This document shows positions 1 through 10,560 of a stretch of 64,000 bases of DNA, in pieces. The translations under genes and the position numbers were made by a program. The notes beneath the pieces were generated by a model. The model was not told the origin of the DNA, made no database searches, and saw nothing but the letters and a program-made list of their open reading frames with translations. The stretch spans positions 96,606,805 through 96,670,804 of the forward strand of contig CM040428.1 in assembly GCA_022702705.1 (NCBI GenBank). Reading direction: 5' to 3'. Origin of the DNA: Papilionanthe hookeriana x Papilionanthe teres. Lineage: Eukaryota; Streptophyta; Magnoliopsida; Asparagales; Orchidaceae. Position 1 is the first letter of the stretch. Each line of letters begins with the position of its first letter.

Positions 1-1315
1 AAAAGCTTAAAGTAGTTCAAAATGAAATTTGGAGTCGAATGACAGTGTCCTGGGGCGTTTCTGATCAATGTGGAAGGTTTTTACGAATTCCGGGATGCTT
101 TTTAAGTATCGGTCATTTTTGGTGTCGAGGAGCCCAAAGGCAGCTCGAAAGTATGGCATGTTTACAGTCAAAATTCTCAGTGTGACTTTTTTAATTTGAT
201 TATCCATATTCAGAATCATTTCTTCAGTAGACAACTTCTTTTCCTTAAATTGTTGATTATTATTAAAACTAGAAAGATAAGAAGGTCTATAATAGGTATT
301 TCCTTGGTTGTTCGGATTTCCAACTGGATTCATAGGATTGTTTCCCTATTGCTGGTTAACAACAGTATTGGTGTTCTTCCGGTTAAAGTTTAGGTGATTC
401 TTCCAACTAGGATTATAATAATTCGAATAAAGATTACTGACTTTTTTATTTATAGAATTCAAAGTTTTATAAGGTGTTTGAGAGTCTATCATCTGTCCTG
501 ATGGATTTTCTTCTAACACTAGGGGTGTTGGAGAATAATTCATTCCATATTGATCTATTTTCTTAGAAAGTGCAGAAATTTGAGAGACTATCATAGTTAT
601 TGCATCAGAATCATGAATAATAGCTACTCTCTTAGGATTTACTAGCGTAGAGGGCCATTGAAAATTATTAGTATTCATCTCTTCAATTAATGAATATGCT
701 TCATTAAAAGGTTTAGACATTAATGATCTACCAGCAGCAGCATCGATAATCGATCTTAAAGATCCCATTAATCCATTAGAAAATGTTTGAATTATTAATC
801 AGTCTGGTAAAGCATGGTGTGGACACTTTCTCAGAAGATCTTTAAATCATTCCCAAGCTTCATATGGATTCTCCATCAAAATGACTAAAAGATGTGATAT
901 CATTCCTCAGCTTAACAGTTTTGGAAGGAGAGAAAGATTTTGACAGAAACTTTTGTAAAAGTTCTCTCAAGTTCTGATAGATCCAGGTGCTAACAAATTT
1001 AACTACGCCATAGCCTTATACCTTAATGAAAAAGGAAAAAAGTCTAAGCCTAACAACATCATTTAAAACTCCATCGTATTTAAAAGTAGCACACAGTTCT
1101 AGAAAACTAGCGAGATGTAAGTTAGGATCTTCATTAGGTGTTCCTCCAAATTGATTATTCTGTATCATTTGGATAATAGCAGGTTTAAGCTCAAATGAAT
1201 TAGCAGCAACATCAGGGCTTTGGATAGTTAAGTGAATTTCATCTGTTGTTGGATTAGCATAATCTCTTAATGGTCTTGGTATATTTTCATTTTAATTGTT
1301 TAAGATGTTTGCCAT
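1..1315 (-). pseudogene. gag: Athila-like Ty3/gypsy gag fragment
   Basis: Reading leftward from a possible ATG at 1313-1315, the translation resembles the gag at 4013-5438: an N-terminal stretch with RDYANPTTDEIH, then NNQFGG and FLELCATF (the start of the retrotransposon gag domain), then an open stretch at 346-768 with SLRSIIDAAAGRSLMSK and FQWPSTLVNPK, and another at 7-333. Gag would form the particle that packages element RNA. A stop follows the first few codons, and further stops and frame changes separate the blocks, so this copy is dead. It continues beyond the left edge. It faces away from the related plus-strand gag, so the two Athila-like copies lie head to head. The family call is good; the exact lineage is inferred from gag similarity only. 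Confidence 0.75.
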
Positions 1316-1680
1316 TTTGTGAGGATTTTCAGATTATTTTTGTTGTTTTCAAATTTTTTAATTGTACGCTTGATCCATGAAAAAAAGTACATATTTTTAG
1401 TGTGCATTTCATGCTAACTTTATGCACATTTTTAAAGATATTACACTTTAAAGGAAGGAATTAAGCATATTTTTGTCTTCAAGTATAAAAATATGATTTT
1501 AGTGAAAATGAAGCAAAAACTATGCAATTTTGAGCTAAAAGTAAGCAAAAAAGAAAATTCTGACTTGATACATATCGATATGTCTTTCTATGCTTAATAT
1601 CTTTTATATTTCTCACATGTTTTTGAATGAAATTATACTCTTGAGAAATGTTGTTTTTATGTTTATCTTTTAGGTGAAGA
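1316..1680 (-). other. AT-rich leader of the left Athila-like fragment
   Basis: AT-rich stretch without a recognisable gene. In the minus-strand gag orientation it would be the untranslated leader. No tRNA-Asp type PBS is visible in it, so the left copy is probably cut at about 1680, where the plus-strand LTR begins. GAAGA at 1676-1680 could be one half of a target-site duplication, but its partner is not in the window. Confidence 0.4.
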
Positions 1681-1769
1681 TGTTAGAAACGGAACGCAAC
1701 TGAAATGGGTCGAAACGGAGTTGAAACGGAGCCAAACGGAGCAAACGGTGAAGCTGCACACAGGGTGGT

Positions 1770-2056
1770 GCCTAGGCGCCAGTGACGATGAGAAAACGGT
1801 GCCTAGGCGCCAGAATCAAGGCCTAGGCACTAGAATCATCTAGAAATGGTTATTGGATGGATTTTTGATGACTTTGGGAGTTATTTTGACGGTGTTAAGT
1901 AGTTTCTAGGCCTTCTAGAAGCTTGGAAGTTATTCCTAATATATAGGACATGTGATACAATGAATCTAGACACTTTGAAACGGTTTTAATCACGAAGAGG
2001 TGTGACCCAAAGTAAAGGGGTGCGAAGACTTGGTCACAGGAGTCTGGCGCCTAGGC
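1770..2056 (+). promoter_or_regulatory. GCCTAGGC palindrome cluster in U3
   Basis: The 8-bp palindrome GCCTAGGC occurs at 1770-1777, 1801-1808, 1821-1828 and 2049-2056, mostly within the longer context TGCCTAGGCGCCAG. The copies lie upstream of the TATA box. Their number and position suggest a U3 enhancer or protein-binding array, but no factor is recognised. Confidence 0.4.
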
Positions 2057-2142
2057 GCTAGAGTCGGTTTCTAGAAGATTCAATGAATGTGGACTACTTT
2101 TGAAGAGGTGCCTTAAGCAACCCTTGGCCATTTTCAGAACTC

Positions 2143-2150
2143 TATAAATA
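2143..2150 (+). promoter_or_regulatory. TATA box of Athila-like LTR
   Basis: TATAAATA in the context CTCTATAAATAGGAG is a textbook plant TATA box. The likely transcription start is about 30 bp downstream, near 2175, at the beginning of the CT-rich tract. Confidence 0.65.
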
Positions 2151-2177
2151 GGAGATATTTCTACAGGAAAGGGTGCC

Positions 2178-2245
2178 TCTCTTGCCTCTCTCTCTCTCTC
2201 TCGTCTCTTCTTTCTCTCTCTCTCTCTCTTTTTCTCTCTCTTCCC
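2178..2245 (+). repeat. CT-rich microsatellite
   Basis: Imperfect (CT)n tract just downstream of the TATA box. Pyrimidine-rich tracts at the start of 5' untranslated regions are common in plant promoters and retroelement LTRs. Here it would mark the start of the R region. Confidence 0.7.
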
Positions 2246-3511
2246 GTTTAGTTATTTTAGAGTCATGAAGATGTAGATTTCTATATCTTATGGAGAGATT
2301 GGTGAGGGATTTTGAGATATCTATGTAAGGGATGTACGAGCGATGCATTGATCGATGGGAAACTTTGGTGGAGAGATCTTCTTCTTTCCTTCAGAGGGAA
2401 AAAGCTAAGTATTGTGTTCTTCATTCTAATGTAATTGTTGTAAATACTTTCTATTGGACTTTCTTTATTTTAAACCATGTTTTCTATCGTGATTTATCCA
2501 TGTTTCGTAAGTGATTTTCTTTACTCTTTCTTTTAATATGAAGTAGTAGCATGTGTAGGAAAATCATTTTTATGATAGAATTAACTATTAAATGCTTCTA
2601 GGTGATAGATAGTTGCATAAAAATAATAGAATACTAATGAAATAAGTTCCTTATTAGCACTTAGATTATTACAAAAATCTATCAACCCTTATACTTCTTA
2701 TGCCATTATATTCATTTACTTTTATGTTGTAATGAAATAGATGCATGATTAGGAATTAAGATTTTCTTAGATATTCTCTTTTTAAATTATGGTGATGATA
2801 TTCATACCAGATCTTCATTTACTTTACAAATTGATCACTTTTATTGTTAAAATCTGTTGAAGAATTCTGAGACCTATCCGGAGATGAGTTCTTAACTAGT
2901 AGATATCACATGAATCCTTGGGTAATCGAACGCCTTGTGCGGGTTATTCAAGGTGAAGTGCAAATAAATAGGAAAATATTGTTCAATGGGCATAGAATTA
3001 ATTAGTTTTTAGAGTGACAGACTAAATTCTAATAATTTGGTTTATAGAAAGGGAACGGGTCACTGGCAGGGCCGACCATTGCCACCCTTGGACATCTAGT
3101 AGTGTGAGCCTAGATTAAACCATTATACTAATAAAACATCCTGAACCGATCTATAGATTAGCCAATGTTCTTTTATAAGAATAGGATTGCTTCTATTTGG
3201 CACTACTACATAAAATTCTAAGCATTTTATTCCTACACTTTATCTATGTAATTTCAAGTGAAAGGTAGTTTTTAATATCTCGAATTTCTCCAAACCAATT
3301 TATCCATAAGTTATCTTTTTATTTCAGAACTTTATTTAGGATTATTAATTAGAAAACCCATTTTAATCAACATTCTAAATTTAGGCCTTATAGAAATAGA
3401 CTGGAATTAGCCTAAAGGATTGCTTACCTCGCTTCTCTCTGGGATCGATACTGGGGTTATAAAAGAAAACCCTATATTACTTGAAACGATACGTATACTT
3501 ACGTAGAACCC

Positions 3512-3565
3512 CTAGTGTGTAAAATATTTTCTAAAATTTTACAAAATTTTAATTTTATACACTAG
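3512..3565 (+). other. Hairpin near the end of the Athila-like LTR
   Basis: CTAGTGTGTAAAAT at 3512-3525 and ATTTTATACACTAG at 3552-3565 are inverted repeats matching at 13 of 14 positions, with an AT-rich loop of 26 nt. It could be a structured element near the LTR 3' end or a polyadenylation-associated hairpin. Function is inferred only from position. Confidence 0.4.
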
Positions 3566-3648
3566 CCGCTATTTATAAATTGGGCCAAGTTTTTTGTCAT
3601 CTTTTGGAAGCAAAAATTACTGTGTTATTGTGGATCGGGTTAAGTTTT

Positions 3649-3666
3649 TGGCGCCGTTGCCGGGGA
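3649..3666 (+). other. Primer-binding site, tRNA-Asp type
   Basis: TGGCGCCGTTGCCGGGGA is the complement of the 3' end of plant tRNA-Asp as I remember it and is the usual PBS of Athila elements. It primes minus-strand DNA synthesis. A leader of about 345 nt without a recognisable feature separates it from gag. Confidence 0.85.
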
Positions 3667-4012
3667 AGCTTCGGTAAGAACTTTAGGAGAAATTTAGTTG
3701 AAATAATTAGGTTTAGACTTGGAAAACTGTAGTATCGTAGAAACTATTTTTGTGTGAAAATGTGTTTTGTTATATGAAAAAGTGTTGTAAAAAAAGAAAA
3801 AAAAACTGTTTGTGTGAAAAATAAGTTGTTCGTGAAAATGTTTTGTTGTGTTGAATATATTTCATCTATTATTTGTTTAATTGTTAATGTATTGTTTGTT
3901 GTGCTATGTATGTGAAACAAATGATCTGCAAGACTTATGCCTTATGATCCCAAGATTGAAAAAAATAAAAAAATTAAAAATAAAGAAAGGACTCGAAAAA
4001 CTAGAAATAGAA

Positions 4013-5438
4013 ATGGAAAACTTTCAAGATAATAACTTGGAAAATCATCATACTTCATTGAGGGATTACGTAAATCCTACGACAGATAAAATTCACTCAA
4101 GTATACAAAACTCTGTAGTAGAAGCTGACTCATTTGAAAAAAATCCTGGGATTATCCAACTGGTGTAGAACAATCAGTTTGGGGGAACACATTCGAAGGA
4201 TCCCTATTTACACTTATCAAATTTTCTAGAACTTTGTGCTACGTTTCGTTATAATGGTATGTCAGAAGATGCTGTTAGATTAAGGCTTTTTCCTTTCTCA
4301 CTAAGAGATAAGGCTAAAATATGGTTATACTCATTAGCACCTGACTCTATTAAAAATTTGGAGGAGTTAACTCAGAAATTCCTAGCTAAGTATTTTTCCA
4401 CCTTCAGAGACTATTAAACTTAGAAATGATATTATCTCATTTTGTCAATATGAAGGAGAATCAATATACGAAGCCTGGGAAAGATTTAAGGAACTCCTAA
4501 GAAAGTGTCCACATCATGCTTTGCCTGATTGGTTAATTATTCGAACTTTTTATAATGGGTTAGTAGGATCCCTTAGGACTATAATTGATGCTACTGTTGG
4601 TGGTTCATTAATGTCAAAATCATTTGATGAAGCGTATGCATTAATTGAAAAAATTGCTACAAATGAATTTCAATGGCCCTCTACAAGGGTAAATCATAAA
4701 AATGTAGCTAGTGTTCATAATACAGATGTGATTACAATTCTTGCATCTCAGGTTGCCTCAATATCAAGGAAGTTGGACAAATTTGGAATGAACCAGCCTC
4801 AATTTACTTCTGTAAGTGAGGGAAGTTCATTAGGGCATAAAATTGATTCTAACTTATCATATGACGCTTTAAATACCATAAAAAACCCATATTCTAACTT
4901 TTACAACCCGTGTTGGGAGAACCATCCTAAATTTAACTGGAATCATACTACTGATGGTGGAAACAAAAAATGGGAAAATAATCATGCGAATCCTAATGGA
5001 AGTTGGAATAATCATGGGAACACAAACTATAGACCTTCATATCCACTGGACTCTAACAATGATCAACAATTTGAGGATAAGAAGATGTATATGGAAGAAG
5101 TGGTATTGAAAATGGGAAACCAGTTGCAAATTCAAAATGTTGCGATTAAAAATATAGAGAATCAATTGGGACAAATGGCTAATTCACTTAGCAATAGACC
5201 CCAAGGAACACTTCCTAGCAATGTTGAGATCAACCCTAAAGAGAACACTAATGAACTAGTAGAAGCTGTCCATTTAAAAAGTGGAAGAGAAATATATGAT
5301 GTTGTTAGAAAAGAAAAAGATGTTGTGAGAGAAACAAAGAAAACTAAAAGACCTGAAAAACATGTTTCTAAGGACCTGGAAAAATTAATTTCTCCAACTA
5401 AAATCAGTTTGGAAAGACCACCACCTTCATTTCCTTAA
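4013..5438 (+). pseudogene. gag: Athila-like gag, interrupted
   Basis: Structural protein of the retrotransposon particle. The likely start is ATG 4013 (MENFQD); the open frame extends upstream to 3881 but that part is low-complexity. The retrotransposon gag domain is clear: FLELCATFRYNG, then VRLRLFPFSLRDKAKIWL at about 4270-4325. An in-frame TAG at 4166-4168 interrupts the conserved NNQFGG context and looks like CAG to TAG. A frame change lies between about 4170 and 4520. From 4521 the frame is open for 305 codons with SLRTIIDATVGGSLMSK and FQWPSTRVN, an Asn-rich segment and a Lys-rich tail. No CCHC zinc knuckle is visible. It is followed in the same frame by protease, so gag-pro was one polyprotein. 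Confidence 0.8.
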
Positions 5439-6101
5439 AGACTTAGACAACATGAGTTGGATAAGAAATATTCAAAGTTCATGAAAGTACTTAAGAAGTT
5501 AACGATAAATATTCCTTTCACTGAAGCTTTGGAACCGATGCTAAGTTATGCAAAGTTTTAGAATGAGATATTAAATAAGAAAAGGAAATTTGGGGATTAC
5601 GAGACAGTTACACTAAGTGGGGAGTGCAGCACTATACTTCAGAAAAATTTTCCTCGGAAATTTAAAGATCCTTGTAGCTTTACAATTCCTTGTGCAATTG
5701 GAGAAAGATTATGTGGAAAAGCTTTATGTGATTTAGGAGTGAGCATTAATGTGATGCCTCTATCTATATTTAGAAGGTTAGGTTTAGTCGATATTTCTCC
5801 CACTACTATAACCCTTATGTTAGCTGATTGATCTATCATTTATCCAAAAGGAGTTATAGAAGACGTTCTTGTTAAAGTGGATAAATTTATCTTTCTTTTG
5901 GACTTTATTATATTAAATATGGAGGAAGATAAAGCAATTCTAATTATTTTAGGGATACATTTCCTTGTTTCTGGAGAAGCTATGATAGATGTGCAAAATG
6001 GAAAGTTGACTATGAATATTAATAACCGGAAAGTCACTTTTGATGTATTAAAGACTATGAATATCCAGCTGAGAGAAAAAATGATGATTGTTTTTGAATA
6101 G
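5439..6101 (+). pseudogene. Athila-like aspartic protease region
   Basis: Same frame as gag after its TAA. The segment has the usual pre-protease sequence, then CSFTIPCAIG and the active-site region ALCDLGVSINVMPLS at about 5721-5765. The catalytic motif reads DLGV (5730-5741) where Athila proteases normally have DLGA. Further conserved stretches are ILGIHFLVSGEAMIDV and KLTMNINNRKVTFDV. In-frame stops lie at about 5558-5560, 5829-5831 (apparently CGA to TGA) and 6099-6101. The enzyme would have cleaved the gag-pol polyprotein; this copy cannot make it whole. Confidence 0.75.
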
Positions 6102-6195
6102 ATGAAATTGATTATCTAACTAAAGACCATTTCCAAGAAAGTTTTGGGAGTAAGTTAACAGATGAGATTGAAATGGATTTCATGATGATTTAAAA

Positions 6196-6963
6196 ATGTT
6201 ATTTAAAGAAGACTGTATGTATGTTCAGGAGAGGTGTGAAATGATGGACGCTACCAAAAATAGTAAACTTTTAATTCCATTTGTTGAAAAATCTCATGAA
6301 CATAAGATGGATGTACCCCAAACAAATTTAAAGCATACATATTTAGGGAATTCATCTACACAACCAATCTTTATATCTTTAGATGCGAATCAATCACAAG
6401 GAAAACCTGAATTGAATGATGAACATGATAAAGTTATTGAACTAGGACTTGGAAGAGAATTTGAGGATATATTTCAAAAGAACTTTGAGTTGAGAAAAGA
6501 GGATAAGGATATTGGAAGACCATTGGATGAAATTCCTAAGGAATTAGAAAAAACTATTTCCTCAACTATGATAGATCCTCCATCATTTAATAATTATAAA
6601 TGGGAAGAATTAGAAGATAACTTAAATCAGAAGAGCAATCTAGAAGTATTTGATCCAGAATCTAAATTATCTAAAGAGAATCCGATCCAAAATTTGGGAG
6701 ACCTTGAAGTATCTTATAAAGATCCATTTCTTATAAATTTCAAGGATGATATTAATATACAAATTCAGAAAATCAATAGAAGAATAATGGATCTAGAAAG
6801 AAATATGGGGAACAATGATATAAATCAAACTGAAAATGAAGAGCTGAATGAAAAATTAAAATTTGAGGATTTTATAGGAATCCCTGGATCTGAAAATGAT
6901 TGGGCAATTGATCGAGAACTACTTGACGTTAAAACCAAGAGCTTTATGGGAGGCAACCCATAG
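6196..6963 (+). CDS. 255-codon ORF replacing pol, function unknown
   Basis: Open for 255 codons, with a possible earlier connection through another frame from about 6101. The first 80 residues, including QTNLKHTYLGNSSTQP, resemble the linker that precedes RT in Athila pol. The rest is acidic and lysine-rich with charged, coiled-coil-like segments (around residues 85-130 and 190-230), ends in SFMGGNP, and matches no domain I recognise. RT, RNase H and integrase are absent. It is more open than the gag and protease upstream, which is odd for a neutral remnant. It may be a functional accessory protein of a non-autonomous element, a rearranged fragment, or chance. Confidence 0.45.
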   Translation: MLFKEDCMYVQERCEMMDATKNSKLLIPFVEKSHEHKMDVPQTNLKHTYLGNSSTQPIFISLDANQSQGKPELNDEHDKVIELGLGREFEDIFQKNFELRKEDKDIGRPLDEIPKELEKTISSTMIDPPSFNNYKWEELEDNLNQKSNLEVFDPESKLSKENPIQNLGDLEVSYKDPFLINFKDDINIQIQKINRRIMDLERNMGNNDINQTENEELNEKLKFEDFIGIPGSENDWAIDRELLDVKTKSFMGGNP

Positions 6964-7270
6964 TTATCAGTGTGCTTTAATTTAGTGTGCTTGCGAGTCA
7001 TGATTGTTTTTGTGTTGTTTTGAGTTTTCTTTAGTGCAGAATATATTAATGTTGTGAGGTTATGCCTTGGTCTTCACTAAATTTGTATATGACTTCTGGT
7101 AGTAGCAGGCTGACGAGTCTGTTATAACTCAGTAATCAATTGGAGCTGAGCATTACCTTGAAGCATGTAGAGTTTATAATTGGACCACTCCATGTCAACT
7201 CTATTACTTCCTTTATCTGACTTTGTTTTCACTAAGTAAGGTCATGAAATTGCTTAATGAACAACATGTG
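6964..7270 (+). other. Unrecognised sequence up to a rearrangement junction
   Basis: About 300 bp without a recognisable gene or terminal repeat. At 7270/7271 it abuts sequence that matches 31275 onward (ORF1 of the giant minus-strand family). Left of the junction the two copies are unrelated, so this is a breakpoint. No LTR end, PPT or target-site duplication is visible there. Confidence 0.5.
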
Positions 7271-7413
7271 AAGAGAGTGACATCAGCGAACTTGATATCT
7301 GTATAGTTGAATCCTTGTCCAAAACGGATGATCACATTGTCAGCCAGCTCATCCTTGTAAATGGCGAAGTCCACTCCATTGGTGAAGGAGAAGATTAACT
7401 TTGGGGCAATCAT
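7271..7413 (-). pseudogene. Truncated ORF1 start of a second Ogre-like unit
   Basis: Reading leftward from the ATG at 7411-7413, the first 48 or so codons match ORF1 of elements A (31416) and B (40614): APKLIFSFTNGVDFAIYKDE, a DN.IIRFGQGF segment and KFADVTLF. The match ends at the junction near 7271; the frame then runs about 18 codons into unrelated DNA. This shows that a second unit of the giant family once continued to the left of element A. ORF1 function is unknown. Confidence 0.8.
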
Positions 7414-7932
7414 TTTCTGCAGGGCAGATTCTGAATGTCAGTCTTGAATTATGCTTCTTTTCCGTCGTAAAGTTTAGGACGAAAAAAAGAAAGAGTCCGA
7501 ACACATTTTCGTTTATCTTAGTGCATTTGTGATTTTTTTAAAAGAGATTGTTTGTTAGAAGGTTCATTTGTTAGAAACAAAACGATTAAAGGAAAAAGGG
7601 TTATAGAAAAGTTAAAGGGACCGATTTAGAATTAGAAAGGAAGAGAAAGTCTTATGCAAGACTTCTCGACTCAAAGGGCTGCTCCTAAACTAACACCTAT
7701 TGGGGATCCACCCCACCTCAGAAAAGAGGTAACAGGATCTCGGAACCTCTCTGTTTAGGGGTGTCTAAACATTGGCTCCTAAATCCGAGAGGAGTTGGCT
7801 ATACTCGTTCAAGACAGAAATGAACGGGGTATTCCAACGGAAGAATGGTAGTTTTGGTCCACTAGGGATATGGACTCACCACCGATTTATGAAAGCAAAA
7901 TCATCTAATAAAAAATGGAGAGAAGAACTAGT
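7414..7932 (-). other. Leader of the truncated left Ogre-like unit
   Basis: Between PBS and ORF1 start, closely similar to 31417-31935. It contains hairpin SL1 (7751-7772; CTGTTTAG and CTAAAC arms around GGGTGT on the plus strand) and, at 7693-7710, ACACCTATTGGGGATCCA, which on the sense strand is complementary to the PPT region of the family at 17 of 18 positions. No coding signal; short ORFs here are chance. Confidence 0.65.
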
Positions 7933-7950
7933 TCCCCAGTGGAGTCGCCA
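7933..7950 (-). other. PBS of the truncated left unit, tRNA-Arg type
   Basis: On the minus strand this reads TGGCGACTCCACTGGGGA, the tRNA-Arg type PBS described for Ogre elements. It sits 5 nt from the LTR edge at 7956. Its presence beside this LTR means the LTR served as a 5' LTR for a unit to the left. Confidence 0.8.
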
Positions 7951-8173
7951 GAAATTGTACAGCTTATTTTTAGGTTATGTGTTTTGCAAAGGGGTTGCCT
8001 ACAAAAGTTGTCGGAGAATTTTTTAGATTTTAAATTTAATTTAAATATGTATATAATTTAGAAAGTAGTATTTGATTTTGAAAATAATTTTGAGTTTGAA
8101 AATTCTAAGATATGAAATCATACCGATCTCACATCCCGAATAGTTTATATAAATGAGCACCACACCACAAACC

Positions 8174-8199
8174 GTGTATCTATCCCGAAGAATAGACAC
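8174..8199 (-). other. Conserved U5 hairpin, left A LTR
   Basis: Sense strand: GTGTCTATTC, loop TTCG, GGATAGATACAC. The stem has a 2-nt bulge and is closed by C-G around UUCG, the classic stable tetraloop. The same hairpin exists at 32177-32202, 39844-39869 and 60586-60611, in B with loop TTAG and a C-G pair where A has U-G. It lies about 220 nt before the LTR end. Confidence 0.6.
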
Positions 8200-10226
8200 A
8201 CTGCTTGATGATAGGGCTTGATTAAGTAAACTAGAAGATTTGTGACATCTGTTTGGTCTGCGAACCAATTTTATAAGCCAACAAGTTCCTCTGTTAATAT
8301 AAAGTAATTAAGCAGGGTTTATATTACCTGGGTTCTTAAAGTTCCCTATAAGAGCAAGCCCCTATAGTTAATTACATCCTAAGTGATGGGAATCACTTAA
8401 GAAAACTCTCGACAATGATTAGTGGTTTTGCTCTCAAGAATTTCAAAGCTTAAGGTTTTCAAAGGATTGGATTTTGGAAATTTCAATAGGGATTGGATCA
8501 AATTAGGAAACTTTTTTTTTAAGAATCCAAAGGAAGAAAAGTAGGAGAAGTTGAGGATCCAAGAAGAATCTTGGCAACTTCCCTCACTATCCTTTTATTT
8601 GGCTTCATTTTGAGAGAATTATTCAATATTTCCATCCTGCCAATTTTAATTAATTAGGACTTATATTTGCATGACATGATCATGCAAATAGCCTGGAAGA
8701 TATGAGGGTTTATGTCGTACCGAACGACTACCTCGGAGTCCTAAGACCGGTTAGGGCTTAATTTACATGACATGATCATGCAAATGCCTAATGAAGAGTT
8801 GAGGAATTATGTTGCACTAAGCAAAATACCTCAAAGTCCTATGGCTTGGTTATTTAAAACTAAGAAATGTTTTGCTAAAGTAGATCCGAGTTTTGCTGAT
8901 GACGATGGCCGAGCTGCCCACCATGCTCCGAGCTCCTTGTTGTTGCAGAGGTTTAGTTTTAGAAGTCATAAATCAGGAGATCGGAGAAGTGTTTTGGTTT
9001 AGAGAAAATCTTAAAATCCAAGTGTTTTTAATATTTTAATTAAAACAAATCTTAAAGTTGTTTAAACAAAACCGATTAAGATCCCACGGTTCCGTCATCC
9101 CGGCACCTTTATTTTCGTCGAATTCACTTAGTCCAGATGAATTTGCTAAACTCAACTGAATCAGTTCCACACCTTCATTTAGACCGTGGGAAATCCCGTT
9201 AGCAACACGTGCGTTACATCATCCGAGGTATTCCCGATCATTCAACGAGACATTTTAATTTAGTTGCAATTGTAGTTTTGTTGTTATGTTTGTGATTAAA
9301 TTTTGAGTTGTTTTATATTTTGGAATGTTGTGATGGTAAATTTTATCTTGCAATGACTTTTAATTTAGTTTTGGTTTCAGTTTAGGGACTATCCTAAAGG
9401 TTTTGGTTTTCATGCAACAATCTTGTTTAACATGCAAGAAAAGTAAAGCGTGATGCATGTAAGTAAATTGCAATAAAGTAAATTGCAATAAAATAAAAAC
9501 GTACCTGGAGGGTCTTCCCGTCATCCCAAGCTGCACTTAAAACACATGTTAAGGCATTTAAATATTTCAACAAATACCTAGGTAAGGCTAAGGGAAGGGT
9601 TTTGATTTTCTACCAAATTCCTAATCCTATAACTAGTCGTCTCCTATGACATCTAGGTTCTTAGTTTAGTTTAAGGATGATTTTCTTCATCAAAGAACAA
9701 TTAAATTTAGTTGTTCTTCTAAAATATCCCGTCATATTGAGGAAGTGCCTAGGACGAGTCCTAAACATCTTTTCAATACTTCTGGGTTTATTTTGAGTCC
9801 AAGTAAATTTAGTTGCACAGGTGAGTTAATCATCCAGGAGTTTAGTTAAACTTTGTCTCTTGCTCAGTGAACTTAGGTATTTGATTACCTGATGAATGAA
9901 GTGACATCTCACTTAATACTCTATTTAAGAGTTATAATAATTAAAGTCTTTAAGGGCAAGTTGGTTTATTGAGAATTTTAATCAAATTTGAGTTAATGAT
10001 TTACAATGTTTTAATTTAATTATGAGGTTTTAATTAATAATTTTAAGTTTGGAATAGTGTTCAAATTATTTTAGATTCAATTTAAATCCTTACACTTTCA
10101 GTTATCTTAATATTTCAAATTAATGTTCATGTTTCAAATTCACTTAGATAGAAAGAGGTGTTGAAATTATTGATATGTTTTGATTTAACTTTTAATGATT
10201 TCATTTAGGTTTATTGTTAAATGATT

Positions 10227-10560
10227 TTAATTTAATTTAATTAATTTGATTTTAATTTAATTTAACTTTATTTAATTTAATTTAAATTTAATTTTAATTT
10301 AACTTAATTTTCATTTAATTTAATTTAATTTAATTTAATTTAATTTAATTTAATTTTAATTTAATTTAATTTTAATTTAATTTTAATTTAATTTAATTTT
10401 AATTTTAATTTAATTTTAATTTTAATTTAATTTTAATTTGATTTTAATTTTAATTTTAATTTTATTTAATTTTAATTTAATTTTAATTTAATTGTTAACT
10501 TTAATTTTAATTTAATTTTAATTTAATTTAATTTAATTTAATTTAATTTAATTTTAGTTT
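10227..10560. repeat. TTTAATTTAA-type array in left A LTR
   Basis: Low-complexity array of TTTAA and TTTTAA units with almost no G or C. Equivalent arrays are at 37635-37960, 58395-58715 and 62395-62725, one per LTR, so the array is part of the LTR, in its downstream half. Lengths differ slightly between copies, as expected of slippage. Confidence 0.85.

Larger units (their letters stand above)
1681..3640 (+). repeat. 5' LTR of Athila-like element
   Basis: It begins TGTTAGAAACGG at 1681 and ends a few bases before the PBS at 3649. The right edge is uncertain (between about 3560 and 3648) because no second LTR is present for comparison. At about 1.9 kb it fits the long LTRs of Athila elements. 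It holds a palindrome cluster (1770-2056), a TATA box at 2143 and a CT-rich tract at 2178-2245, so U3 is roughly 1681-2170 and R/U5 the remainder. I see no protein-coding signal inside; short ORFs here look accidental. Confidence 0.7.
1681..7270 (+). mobile_element. Athila-like element, 3'-truncated, no RT/RH/IN
   Basis: A plus-strand LTR with promoter signals (1681 to about 3640) is followed by a perfect tRNA-Asp type PBS, gag, protease and the linker that normally precedes RT. No reverse transcriptase, RNase H, integrase or 3' LTR follows. Instead there is a 255-codon ORF and about 300 bp of unrecognised sequence up to a sharp junction at 7270/7271, where minus-strand Tat/Ogre sequence starts. 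It is either a non-autonomous derivative relying on pol proteins in trans, or a simple deletion remnant. The right end is a breakpoint, not a natural terminus. Confidence 0.65.

Noticed and set aside
6964..7270. 3' LTR or env gene of the Athila-like element
   Set aside because: No similarity to the 5' LTR at 1681-3640 and no env-like ORF or membrane segment.
8772..9002. ORF with MPNEELxNYVALSK also found at 60968-61198
   Set aside because: Both copies are the same LTR position, antisense to the element; similarity reflects LTR identity, with no recognised product.
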